Assembly: GCF_003573695.1 (NCBI RefSeq)
Contig: NC_039363.1
Span: 130,431,302 to 130,495,301 of the forward strand
DNA from: Papaver somniferum
Lineage: Eukaryota; Streptophyta; Magnoliopsida; Ranunculales; Papaveraceae
Direction of reading: 5' to 3'
DNA length: 64,000 nucleotides
A program made the position numbers and the translations under genes. The notes under the pieces were generated by a model. It was given only the letters and a program-made list of their open reading frames with translations, did no database searches and was not told the DNA's origin. This document shows positions 46,001-56,481 of this stretch, piece after piece (within the stretch, counting starts at the first letter, position 1; every line of letters starts with the position of its first letter).

Positions 46001-46570
46001 CCGGTTCTGATATATTTCTGAGGTATCTGTGATTGGACCAGGTGAAAGGTGATCTTGTGAAAGATATGTCCCTTAATCCATGTGAGTTATCATATAGACA
46101 AATTGATAAGAATGAGAAGGATGGGTAGAGAAGCTTTTTTTCTCAGAACTGTGAAGGGTGATATTGAGATCACCAAGAATGACCCATGGCATTGACATGT
46201 CTTCCCCTAACTCTTGTAAGTAACTCATTGATCTTGTTATTCCTTCTTATTATCTGATCTTTACATACATGTTAAAAACCAACTACAATGTTGAACACTA
46301 GAATTGACAATTAGAGTAATAATATTACTTGAAGAACTGATTACTTTTATTCCTTATCTATATTTCCATAACAGAGAAACACCCCATGATTTACCAATAG
46401 AGATTTGACAAGAAATGTTGGGATAACCCGTATGTGTTTTTTTTCCTGCCTTATTTTTTGTTTCTGAGATAAAAAATGATGTCAAGGTTTAAATTATAGA
46501 TGCAATCTTTGAGATGTTGTCTAGTGTTATTATATCCTATTCCATGAACATTCCGAGCTAATGTTTTTAT
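43015..46570 (-). pseudogene. LINE M ORF2: endonuclease-RT-zf-RNase H remnant
   Basis: Minus strand, in order: ARNVHGIGYNNTRQHLKD (near 46560, matching the N-x-R-G-L-G start of the endonuclease), PWVILGDLNITLHSSEKKS (near 46175, the G-D-F-N catalytic block), PDGFPPGF (near 45475), LANRLKPY and SGRQIIDNIIIAHEIL (45260-45150), KLDLSKAFDRVEW (near 45090), GLRQGDPLSPYIF (44930-44890), a lost F-A-D-D (ISHLFRRRLFFLF, about 44785), then GWNAKLISQEGR, YGGLGIRN, IWSDFWLP, and an RNase H start (FDASYKDIKHSMG, 43265). Multiple frameshifts and stops. The enzyme would nick DNA and reverse-transcribe LINE RNA in an intact copy; this one is dead. Confidence 0.88.
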
Positions 46571-46779
46571 TTTGAAACTATATTTCTTGCAGTTTGTATT
46601 GATGTTTTCTATATAGTAATCCAACAAAGTGGAAAGGAAAGACTTTTGTCAAACCTGTAATATATGATATATTGCATTCTAAGATGATTATTTATATTAA
46701 TTGAATGTAGGTCAATTAAACAAGATATTGAAGTACTAAAACCAATATTAAAGAAAAAGTTTATATTATGAACCTGATC

Positions 46780-47587
46780 CCCCTGCCAGTTTCCTTGGGT
46801 AATTTGCTGTTGAATTAAGCTGTCCCAGTCTCCGGTTGCGCTATTATATAGTTTATTAAAGTATATTTGACTTTCATGATCTCCCCAAATTTGAACTTCA
46901 TTCCGAACTTCTGGTTCCTCCTAGTAGCTGGTATTGCTAGCTTGAGAAGAATAACCATGTTCTCTATTTTTTCCCTTCTTGCGGTGGAAGGTTCAGCTTC
47001 ATAGTGTTGTTGGTATAGATTGTTGAAACCTTGTTTCCATCATTTGGTATGATAATAAGATTTTTTGAGTTGTTCATTTTCCAGTTGCTCTTCTTTGGAG
47101 AGATATGAATCACTTCCGCTATTCCAAAATCAGGATTATTTGCTATAGGATCGATAACCTATCCATAATTTCACCAAATTTGAAAATATAGCCCCCAATA
47201 AACTAAACATGGTTAGGCTTATCTTCACATTCCCCTTCAACATGATTTGCGGTTAAGCAGGCTGGACAAAGCTTTTTTGGTTGCTTTTGAAAATAGTTAG
47301 GAACCCATTGTGTATATTTAACATCATTCTTAGTTAAAATTCCTCTTAACATGGGGTTATTTATATTAAATTAAATTAGAGCACTCACATAGTTTGTATT
47401 CTCTCTATGTCTATACTCATGCTCTAACTTGATGACTCTTCCCAAAATACCAGCAATTTGATTGGAGACTTCTGCATTTAGAAATTCAGGAGGCATTTTC
47501 TTGATTTCAATCCAATATTGTTGAATATTGAAATCAACTTGGATCGATCATGGGGATCCAATCCTTCAAAACAATGAGATAACCATC
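46780..47587 (-). pseudogene. LINE M ORF1, part downstream of solo LTR G
   Basis: Just after the LTR junction the minus strand reads DGYLIVLKDWIP, then PPEFLNAEVSNQIAGILGRV (47500-47440), the usual sequel to DUF4283 in plant LINE ORF1. A CCHC zinc knuckle CPACLTANHVEGEC (CX2CX4HX4C, about 47268-47227) follows. The frame is broken by stops later. Nucleic-acid binding of LINE RNA is the family role. Confidence 0.82.
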
Positions 47588-48404
47588 TGTAGATGGGGAA
47601 AAATAATTTCCTGGTTTTTTAGGGAATGGAGAGACGACCATTTGTACGGAGGATCCCCAACCGAGCAAACTGCCTAACCTCAAATAGATGTACTGCACGA
47701 GATTGCTTTGAGTTCGAGAGATTAATCTGTAGGACTCTGGCCTAAACCAAGACAATGGCCGTTCCAGAGTCAATTCGGTCAAAAAGAGGGAAGAGGGTTG
47801 ATCTGTAGGAGGGAAGCAGAGAAGTGTGTGAGATCAATGATGATCAAGGATTGCGAATGTGTTTAAGGTTTCTGCAAGTTTTCTCTGAATTGTTGAGTTC
47901 GAATAAGTTCTATTCGATTGATTGAATTCTTGAGAGTGATTGCTCAGATCAGAATTCTTCTGTTGTTCAATCGTGGATTCAGAGACTTATTTATATTTCC
48001 AGAATAATAGACATATTGATCTCCAGTAAGTGTGACGGTTGCTCGAGTGAAAGAGTGGGAAATCGTGGTTTAACCAGTTCTAGGTCGTGCGGAGAATTGG
48101 ATGATTGTCCACCCACTACTTTGCTAACTCCCTCAACTGCTTGCACGACTTACTCACATTTCTCATCGTGGATGAACACGCGTGCCGTAGGCCGCCGGAA
48201 CAAAACCCTAACTAATATCCCCAATGTGACGTGATTGATGTCTCACGAACGTGGAGTCTGCGAAGCAGACGTGTATTTGATCAATCAGTCGTTGACTTGA
48301 TTAGAGGATGAGTTTAAGTATTGCTCAGTCGAGCATGATTGCTGAATGCTCTAGGATTTATGAATTGAACATGTCTGCTGGGACGTATAGTTCTCGAATG
48401 AATG

Positions 48405-48680
48405 ATGTTGATAGTTGAATCAATATAATGAATATTGATATTCTGAGCAAATATTGCTAGTATGATGAATTGTTAAATATTGATAGTTGGATCAATATTC
48501 GAGCATCTGAGCAAATATTGCTCATTCGATAAACTACTGAATATTGATAGTTGGATCAATATTCTAGCATTTGAGCAAGTATTTCTCATTCGATAAATTA
48601 CTGAATATTGATAGTTGAACAATATTTTAGCATCTGAGAAAGTATTGCTCATTTGATGAATTATTGGTAGCGTGACCAAA
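48405..48680. repeat. About 63-bp tandem repeat in LTR G, 4 copies
   Basis: AATATTGATAGTTGGATCAA followed by TATTC..AGCA and GAGCAAATATTGCTCATTCG recurs near 48475, 48539 and 48602 with a partial first copy near 48410. Each unit contains two palindromic pieces (ATTGAT/ATCAAT and GAGCAA/TTGCTC). Confidence 0.8.
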
Positions 48681-50029
48681 TAAAATATAAATTAAAATAT
48701 TGGTAGCTGGATCGAATATTATATAATTAATCCAGATGTTGATTGCTGGATCAACATAAAATTGTTAGTGTTTGGACTTTCTCAGAAATATGATTTGCAG
48801 AGCATTCGTTCGAAACCCTAATTTTGATCAATTGCTGATCAATTGATGATTTACTGAAAATAAGTCACTGAGTGAAGGAGTGACCGGCTACATGGGATAA
48901 TAGTCGATCATGTAGCGCCCAAGTGCTCGAGTGAGCATGCACCAAAGTCTTTTGTTGACCAGTTGGTGAAAGGATGATCAAATGCTGGTTTAATCATTTA
49001 TTAAAATAGTGCTCGCGTGAGCGTTAGGTAGTAAAACCTAGTTACAGAGAGATGAGGGACCGACCAAAGGGTTCATGAGACCAGCCTTTGGTGGTCGTGG
49101 GACCAACTGATAGTCGATTGAGCGAGTCTCAAGTTGGTTGGAGAGAGTTTGGACCCAATATGAACAGTTGAGAGATAATTAGGTCACAATTATGATAGAG
49201 TGTGGGACCAGATCCTTGCAATCCTAATGGACGACCTTGGTTGGTCAAGGTGGCATGCCCATGTCACAATACTTTCCGTGTCTAAGTCCTGAGAGTTTTA
49301 GGTATTTTCTGGTACGCGTTTAAGCAATATTTTGGATTTTCAGAAGAGTTTGATCTTGGCTGAAACTCTCAATTTTGCTCGAGTAATCAAGTAGAACTTT
49401 GCTCATGCGACCGATATTTTGAGAATATTAAAATAATAATATTTAATTTTTTTACGTGAGAAGCCTAGTTGGTCATGTGACCATTTGACTTTTTGGCTTT
49501 TTCACGGTTTGAGCAATATTTGAGAATATATTGAAAAACTAGGGTCTTCGCTCAAACGATGGAGTTCCATGAGATGAAGGAAATAATAATATGAGAAAAT
49601 AAGGGATTGTAAGGTGTGGGACCGGCCACGGCTAAGGCATGGCTGGCCGGCTAGGTGGCCCGGTCCCGTGACACCTTTCCCTATTTCTGTTTGATGAAAG
49701 TATGGAGAAATTAAGAGTGTCGCTCAAACGAGGGAGTTTGCTCAAATGAAGGAGTCTTCATAAGATGAGGGAACTAATAAATCAAAATAAAATAAAATAA
49801 CGGAAGAGGGGGACCGGCCATGGCGGCACGACCGGCCGGCCGGTGGGCCCGGTCCCACTTTTCTTGTTTATTTTATTTAATATTATTTTCATTCATAAGT
49901 TCCTCGTTCGTCCATATTCTTGAATGATCTTTCGTGCGTTCGGGTGCTCGTTCGTGCATTAATGCGAAGTACACTTGCACTATGTTCTCGGGGCTTACTC
50001 AGTGACGGCCCAGATGCCCGATTGTTGAA

Positions 50030-50235
50030 TATTTATTACCAATTCATGAAATCCAGCTGAGAATAATTCATGAAACAGAGTAATAAAATGAGTTGAGTAT
50101 TTATAACTAATCCATGGAATCTAGTTGGGGATTCAGGGAACAGAGTAATGAGATAAAATGCTTATCTATTACTAATCCATGGAATCCCGCTGAGGATCAG
50201 CCATGGAACATAGTAATGAGATATAATAGATTGTT
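50030..50235. repeat. About 70-bp tandem repeat in LTR G, 3 copies
   Basis: ACTAATCCATGGAATC ... GGAACAGAGTAATGAGATA units near 50037, 50107 and 50178. Confidence 0.7.
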
Positions 50236-50334
50236 TTATAGGAATTCAGTTGATGAATGACACGCTAGAATTAATCTATTTGCAGAATCGAGATATGAGA
50301 TAATTGAAGCATCATATTCGATCTGAGGGGTGTA

Positions 50335-50530
50335 TAGTCAGGGAACAACGAGCAGCGTGACATCCTGAAGGCGTTAAGCTCTCTAACAAACATTATGTCT
50401 AGGAACCACCCAATCATTAAGAGTTTCTATACACAGTCTCTCTACGTAGTCAGGGAACAACAAGCGTGATGTCCTGAAGGCGTTAAGATCTCTAACAAAC
50501 ATTATGTCTAGGAGCCGCCCAATCATTTTG
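50335..50530. repeat. About 115-bp duplication in LTR G
   Basis: AGTCAGGGAACAAC ... CTGAAGGCGTTAAG ... AACATTATGTCTAGGA occurs twice (from 50338 and from 50450). Both copies continue to CCGCCCAATCAT or CCACCCAATCAT. Confidence 0.8.
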
Positions 50531-50738
50531 ATTCTATGTAGAGGTGATGATGAAATGTATGAAGCATCGAACGCTCAGCTGGGAGGCCTTTCGAGAAATA
50601 TATTCATCATAGCTCTTAGAGGAATGTTCGGTCATAAAATATGAATCGTCACATACATTCCTGAAGCCGGGTCAGAAACATGCAGTATCATGATTTTATG
50701 ATTTTAGCCCTTGCCGAAAATCCACCATCAATACCATC

Positions 50739-51300
50739 AAAATTCCATGGACAGCTATCCATTCATAAATTTGAAAGTAAAAACATTTGCAGCTCTTTGT
50801 CTGACTTGAAAGTGACCATGTCCCCATGCCGTATTAGCTTCATACTCCACTTTTCCTATTGACACTGGATTCTTATTGATGACGTTTCCAATTAAACTTT
50901 TCCCCCACTGTTTGATACCTTTGCTAAGCTTGATATGAGGATAACGATTGACCCTCCTAACTTCATCACTCTCTCCAAGATTTATTGAGTTAATTTTCCC
51001 AATAAGATCAGATACATCTCCATAAAAAGTGTAAACAGACATCTGGGTGGATTGAGTTGCTAAAATTTTGAGAGTTGTGTATAGAATCAAACTAAGCCGT
51101 AGACAATTTATATTAATTATGCATGGTTTTTTCTTGCAACGTGTTGAATCAATTAGAGAAAATTCACCAAGTGTCATGTCTTGCAGACTCTTTTGAGCTT
51201 TTAACCTTTGACGGAGATAACAATTTTCTTTTTGCGTCAACTTTTTCCAGAATGTTTTGGGAGATCTACTAATTTTTGTCGTTGTTTCAATGCTATCCAT
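50739..51300 (-). pseudogene. LINE M ORF1 N-terminal part (DUF4283)
   Basis: Open from ATG at 51300 for 181 codons. The end, GKSLIGNVINKNPVSIGKVE followed by AWGHGHFQVRQRAANVFTFKF, matches the W-x-x-x-(L/V)-x-G-x-x-L ... W-x-x-x-x-x-x-V...G-x-x-x-F-x-F core of DUF4283, the N-terminal domain of plant LINE ORF1. A stop and frameshift occur just before the G insertion; in the corrected register (CPWNFDG) the frame crosses the insertion cleanly. Confidence 0.85.
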
Positions 51301-52847
51301 TAATCAACTTTAAGAGACTGGGACCAACGTTTTAAAATAGTAAATTTTTGACAGAGATACAGAAAACACCACCATGCAATTCACATAGAGAATAAAGTTC
51401 AATTCGTAAAAGACCTCAAAACGAAAAGACAATTCAAATTAGAATCTTTGAAAGAGAAAAACGATCAGTGATTACATGGGATGGAAGCAACAAACGAAAT
51501 CAATACATGCAAGAATGAAAGAGGAAGAAAAAGTTTTTTTTTTTAATGAAGATCTGACACTAAATCACTTCCGATTTTTCGCCCAATTCACATAGCGTTT
51601 TTTTTTGAAAGAAAGACAGTTTACTAATAACCTTGTGGAATAACGGTTGAGAACTCACGTACGTAAGGGCACATCAGCCGACAGGGATGGAGGGAGAGAG
51701 GGACAAATGGGGTCTCCCAACCCCACTTGATTTTGTTTGTCGACTAAGTTAGGCTTAATATTTTGGTAAATTACATGTTTTGTGGGGACAAGCACGTATG
51801 ACAAAAAATTTATTTGATGGGAGCAAAATTATAAACTTGATCAAACAAAATGCATGACATAATTATAAAAACAATGTAAATTACTATCTAAAATTTAATT
51901 AAAGTATTTTGTAACTTGATATTCACTTAAAAAATGATACAAAATCAATTAAAATGTAAAAAATAATTGAGCAACCTTCGGCCACCGAACTGCCTGGCAG
52001 AACTTTTATTATACTAATTTGCCCACAGTTGGGAAAAAATCTGGTTCCGGCACTGTCCGCCAAGTTGCACGCGTATCTCCTGCCAGGTGGCCAAACATTT
52101 TTCTACCTACCTGCTCATGAGAAAGCCTTTTACCAGCGGTGTAGGAGGGGACTAGTTTTCAGTTCCAGACTTCCGTTACAGATTTCTCAAAACAAATATT
52201 AAGCGCTCAGAAATTTGAAAAGTGATTTTGAGCCTGTTACTTCAGTTCGAAATATGAGTAATTCTAATTAGTACAGATTTTAAGAGATGTTCCCTATCAT
52301 GTTGGAGAGAACCTCAGCAGTACTACACAGAGGTTTCGAGAGGTGATTCTTCTATCCAGTTTTCTCGTACTTCCAGTTCATTTCGGACGAGTTTAGGGGC
52401 ACCTTAGTAGTGAAAAATTGCATCTTATCCGTCACAAAATCTGTCAAAAACTTTTCAACTTCTTTAAAAATCTTCAAACAGAAGAATGCATGCTAACTGT
52501 TTGAGAAAACTCTTAACAGAATTGTCATTACAGCGACGTGCAATCACATCTATTCAATTTATTATTGGTATACATATACATATGCGTATAGGCCTCTCTA
52601 TTGTAGCGCATTTCTATTATTTGGCTCCTTTGAGTTACCAGTTATTTTATCTGCACAGGCCGCTTTATCCTTTTCTTTTTATAAGGGAGCTTACTGTGTC
52701 TGGCAGTGGCTATCTGGTTGATAGGCTCACTATCGCGTTGCTTTGCTTCTAACAATTTAGCGTTTCGAGGAAGAATATGAACTTCCAGATGTGCTAGCTC
52801 TGTGCGAGCGGTCATCTGGTCCAATTCATTATTCCTGTGAAGAAAAC
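51301..52847 (+). other. Upstream region of the PPR gene
   Basis: 1.5 kb containing the presumed 5' UTR of LINE M (right of 51300), a T-rich tract at 51535-51545, and then sequence upstream of the PPR gene. Small ORFs (52486-52752) have no motif. I cannot point to a convincing TATA box close to the gene. The region should hold the PPR promoter and 5' UTR. Confidence 0.4.
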
Positions 52848-55193
52848 ATGTTATCTATGACGAAGCTTAGGCGCAAGCTTACTCCATTGTCCTCTTTGTC
52901 GTTATTTTCCATACTAGATTGTAGTCGCCCCGACATCAGGAGTCCTTGTCCTGGACTATTGGTTTATGTGAATAACAGGTCCCCAATTGATGGCGTGGTT
53001 ATAGAAGCCGGGTTCAGATGGTCTCCCAGTGGGTTTAACAACACCTTTTCTTCCTCATTCTTGACCATGGCAGAATCGATCTTGGCCCAGGTGCAGGACT
53101 CACCTCAAATAAGTAATGAACTAGAAAGTGCAATTGAAGAACACAGATTTGATGATGCATGGAAGTTATATAAACAAAACATGGAGATGGAAGGATTCCC
53201 AAGAAAATTCATTCTAAATAAGCTTCTTGTTGGGTTTGCCGCGACTTGCATGCAGTACTGGCTTGAGAAAGCTAACAGCATCGTGGATTTGGTTTTTGAG
53301 AAGGGTAAACAGAACCTCATAGATAAGCAAACTTTATTGTACCTCTCTCTAATGCTTGCACAACATGGATTGCCGATACCTGCATCAAGCATTCTTAGGA
53401 GATTGGTGGACATGGATGAATCTGTACCTGTGACAGTGTGGTCTGCGATTGTAGCCCACATCTCATGTAAAGCACATGGGGCATATCTTGCGGCCGAGTT
53501 AGTACTTGAAATTGGTTCTTTATTCCAGAATAACAGGGTGGATCTTTGGAAAAAGAGTAATAGACCTTTGCTTGCTATGAAACCTAATGCCACCATCTTC
53601 AATATTGCTATAGTAGGTTGTCTGTTATCTGGGACTACTAGGAAGGCTGAACAAGTTCATGAAATGATGCGTGGAGTAGGCATAAAATCTGATGCAATCT
53701 TACATATAATTATGGCCCATATTTATGAAAGAAATGGTCATAGGGAAGAACTTAAGAAGCTTAAGAGGCACATAGATGATTCATGTAGCTTAGGTAAATT
53801 ACAGTTTCAGCAGTTCTATAATTGCTTGCTTACATGTCACTTGAACTTTGGGGACCTAGATTCTGCTTCCCAGATTGTTTTGGAATTGCTTCAGAAAGCC
53901 AAAGAAGCGCTTGGGTCTCCTGTTGTTGCAACAAATATACCTGATAGCATTCGGAGTGGTAAATTCTCTTCTGTCGCTGAAAACTTTGATGAAATTTCTA
54001 AGCATGGAAAGGCTGACCATATTCTCAGCAAGGCATCAGTTGGAACTATAGCTTTCTGTTTTGAAGAGTTCTGTAGAGATTGCAATTTTTCTACACTGGA
54101 GGCTGTGGCTAACCAAATTCTTGACTCACAATTGGGTAAGTTGCAGATGCGAGTAGAACTGGTAACATCTGAACGAGGAGTTCTCCGACCGACTGAAAGA
54201 ATCTATGCCAAACTTGTCAAGGCCTTCTTAGAAGCTGGCAAGGTCAAGGAATTGGCCGAGTTTCTGATCAGTGCAGACAAAGAAGATTCTCCTGCGCCTT
54301 CTGAGAATTCTGTCGTGGTTCGTGTAATTAATGCATGTATCACGTTAGGGTGGTTGGACCAAGCAGATGATTTAATCGACGAGATGCGGTTTGCTGGGGT
54401 AAGAGTTGGTGCTTCAAGCTATTCATCTCTCTTAGAAGCATACTATAAAGAGAATCGAACTACCGAGATGGCATCCCTACTGAGAGATGCTCGTAAAGCT
54501 GGGGTTCAGCTTAATTCCTCCTGCTATGAGGCTCTCATCCAGTTCTGGGACCCAATGAGTGCTCTCAATATATCCAAAGAGATGAAAGAAACAAAGATCT
54601 CAGAACCCATCCTTCCAGAATTTGAGATGCAAGTGAGCAGTTGTGCAGAGAGCAAACATGCGGGTTTGATGGTAAAGCTTATGGAAGAAATCAAGGAGGG
54701 GCGAAGGGCTGATTATGAGGTCTACTATTGGAATGATGTAATTCATTTCTTTTGCAAGAAGAGATTATTGCAAGATGCAGACAAGGCTCTGAAGAAAATG
54801 AGGGCTTTGGGACACATGCCGAATGCTCAGACTTTCCATTCTCTGGTGATGGGATATGCTGCTGTTGGAGGAAAAAATATTGAGGTGACACAACTGTGGG
54901 GTGAGATGAAGGAACTTGCCTTTTCTTCTGGCTCAATGAAGTTTGACCAGGAGCTGTTGGATTCCCTACTATATATATTTGTGAGAGGTGGATTCTTCTT
55001 GAGAGCCAATGAAGTGGTTGAGATGATGGAAGCTGGGAAGATGTTTATTGATAAGTACAAGTACAGGACCCTTTTCTTGATATACCGCAAAACATTACAC
55101 AAGAACAAGAAGACTCCAAATTTCCATTCAGAAGCCAGTGTCAAGAGAAGAGAAGCAGCATTGCTCTTTAAAGAATGGATTGGATTAGGATGA
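52848..55193 (+). CDS. P-class pentatricopeptide-repeat protein, 781 aa
   Basis: Intronless ORF, the only intact host gene. I start at ATG 52848 (MLSMTKLRRKL...); the open frame upstream lacks ATG, and the next in-frame starts are 52857 and 53067 (MAESILAQ). The stretch between 52848 and 53067 is basic and serine-rich with few acidic residues, as expected for a mitochondrial or plastid transit peptide. Helical PPR repeats are visible at about residues 248-282 (FNIAIVGCLLSGTTRKAEQV), 488-522 (INACITLGWLDQADDLIDEM), 523-557 (YSSLLEAYYKENRTTEMASL), 625-659 and 660-694. It ends TGA 55191-55193. PPR proteins bind organelle RNA and affect its processing, stability or translation. From memory it resembles the Arabidopsis At1g03100-type group; there is no DYW/E editing domain. 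The specific RNA target is unknown. Confidence 0.92.
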   Translation: MLSMTKLRRKLTPLSSLSLFSILDCSRPDIRSPCPGLLVYVNNRSPIDGVVIEAGFRWSPSGFNNTFSSSFLTMAESILAQVQDSPQISNELESAIEEHRFDDAWKLYKQNMEMEGFPRKFILNKLLVGFAATCMQYWLEKANSIVDLVFEKGKQNLIDKQTLLYLSLMLAQHGLPIPASSILRRLVDMDESVPVTVWSAIVAHISCKAHGAYLAAELVLEIGSLFQNNRVDLWKKSNRPLLAMKPNATIFNIAIVGCLLSGTTRKAEQVHEMMRGVGIKSDAILHIIMAHIYERNGHREELKKLKRHIDDSCSLGKLQFQQFYNCLLTCHLNFGDLDSASQIVLELLQKAKEALGSPVVATNIPDSIRSGKFSSVAENFDEISKHGKADHILSKASVGTIAFCFEEFCRDCNFSTLEAVANQILDSQLGKLQMRVELVTSERGVLRPTERIYAKLVKAFLEAGKVKELAEFLISADKEDSPAPSENSVVVRVINACITLGWLDQADDLIDEMRFAGVRVGASSYSSLLEAYYKENRTTEMASLLRDARKAGVQLNSSCYEALIQFWDPMSALNISKEMKETKISEPILPEFEMQVSSCAESKHAGLMVKLMEEIKEGRRADYEVYYWNDVIHFFCKKRLLQDADKALKKMRALGHMPNAQTFHSLVMGYAAVGGKNIEVTQLWGEMKELAFSSGSMKFDQELLDSLLYIFVRGGFFLRANEVVEMMEAGKMFIDKYKYRTLFLIYRKTLHKNKKTPNFHSEASVKRREAALLFKEWIGLG

Positions 55194-56168
55194 TATTCAT
55201 CGAGTTTCAGGAATACCCCCTTTGTAGAATTGATCAAATTGGAGATAAGTGCGCCACAATCCGGTGGTTGGGGATCCAGGGTATAAAAAAACTGATCTCA
55301 GTTTGGCGAAGTCATCATGAAGCTAAATGTGGAGGAGTAACGATCGGAAGATGATTCCGTTGATTGCTTCTTAGCCAAGGATGTCTTTTACACTGTTTTT
55401 GATGTCAGACAGATGTTAACATAAGAGGGGACAGAAAATCAACAGCTTGTTTGTTGATCAGTCTCACGACAACCTTCCATGTATAGATTCTTATATTTGT
55501 TTAGCAGTTATTGGTGATTGCCATGAAAGGGTGCAGCCAACCTTTAGATTTTCTCTCATTGAATCTTCGATTTCTGATCTGTGCTAGATAGATTTTTCCC
55601 ATGAAAGTAATTAATTTTTTTGCCAATTGTGATTTTTTGTTGTCAGGTCAAAAATCTGGTTACAGTTGATTCAGACAATCCGGTTCCTTCAAAGAAAACG
55701 ATAATTGTGAGTACCACTAGCACACAGGGGAACCCTGCGGGAGTGCATGATCAATCCCTCGCTTGCTTTATCTCATCACGAGGAGAATAGGAACAACGGC
55801 TAAGATCAGGGCCGCTCGGATTATGATATAGTCGGGCCACATATATTTTGTATGTGGTCCCTCTTAATATTTTGACATGTACTCAAATTTAAAACCCGCC
55901 CCCTCTAAATCCGCGTAATTGCCTTACCTTTTTGAGAAAAAAATAGGAAGTTGAGACAACAAATTAGGTAATGAAACTGTATTGGAGAAAAAATAATCTA
56001 CATGTCACTTTCTAAAGATGGGCTACAAACTTGAATGATGTGGTCCGACCACATCGTAACCGCACCGGATCAGAGATGGCTGACAGTCTAGGAACGTGCC
56101 TGCTGTCGGCTGGTCAAACGGGTGGTGGACTAGTCTACTCGGCATTTAATGCAGCGGTCAGTTGGCAG
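55194..56168. other. 3' flank of the PPR gene
   Basis: Presumed 3' UTR followed by AT-rich intergenic sequence. CGGGCCACATATATT...ATGTGGTCC (55833-55860) is a small inverted repeat. No second gene is supported. Confidence 0.4.
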
Positions 56169-56262
56169 AGCGCGTTGGCATCCAACACGTGGCATCATCC
56201 AGCTGGAATAAGACATCCAGCGCGTTGGCATCCAACACGTGGCATCATCCAGCTGGAATAAG
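56169..56262. repeat. Exact 50-bp tandem duplication
   Basis: AGCGCGTTGGCATCCAACAC followed by GTGGCATCATCCAGCTGGAATAAG, at 56169 and again at 56219, identical over about 44 bp. It accounts for the repeated peptide in small ORFs on both strands. Confidence 0.9.
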
Positions 56263-56481
56263 GTACAAGGGCTTTGCGAACCATCCAGTTGCGATGTACC
56301 CGGAGATAGCAAAGACGTCCCAGCTCACCAGAAAAGGTTACAAAAGTTTACTCCTTTTAGGAGCTTAACCTATGATAACATATGAAATATCTGTCATCAA
56401 AAATATGATAGCGAAGAATAAATTTCACAAAATACGCAATATATATATATATATTTTGAAGGAAACATATTTTTAATTATA

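Larger units (their letters stand above)
47588..50733 (-). mobile_element. Solo LTR G, relative of the Tat-like family
   Basis: 3146 bp between a perfect target duplication CCATC (47583-47587, 50734-50738). The plus-strand left end is TGTAGATGG; the right end is CCACCATCAATA, so the minus-strand start is TA rather than TG. Block 47690-47800 (GGACTCTGGCCTAAACCAAG, GCCGTTCCAGAGTCAATTCGG split by a few bases) matches the corresponding part of F and A. It has no internal region and carries its own tandem repeats (48405-48680, 50030-50235, 50335-50530). Confidence 0.88.
25281..51300 (-). mobile_element. Near full-length L1-type LINE M, expanded by nested insertions
   Basis: On the minus strand: ORF1 with DUF4283 and a CCHC knuckle (51300-46780, split by solo LTR G), ORF2 with endonuclease, RT, zf-RVT and RNase H (46570-43015), a 3' UTR (43014-42798, continued at 25372), and a T-rich plus-strand stretch 25281-25313 that is the A-rich tail. 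Without the inserted LTR elements the LINE is about 5.4 kb, a normal length for plant L1-type elements. Several frameshifts show it is dead. Its 5' UTR may extend some 200-400 bp right of 51300. Assigning 25281-25372 to this LINE rests on the C insertion boundaries and is inference. Confidence 0.8.

Noticed and set aside
53105..55237. Minus-strand ORFs of 64-165 codons under the PPR gene
   Set aside because: Shadows of the plus-strand coding frame without motifs.
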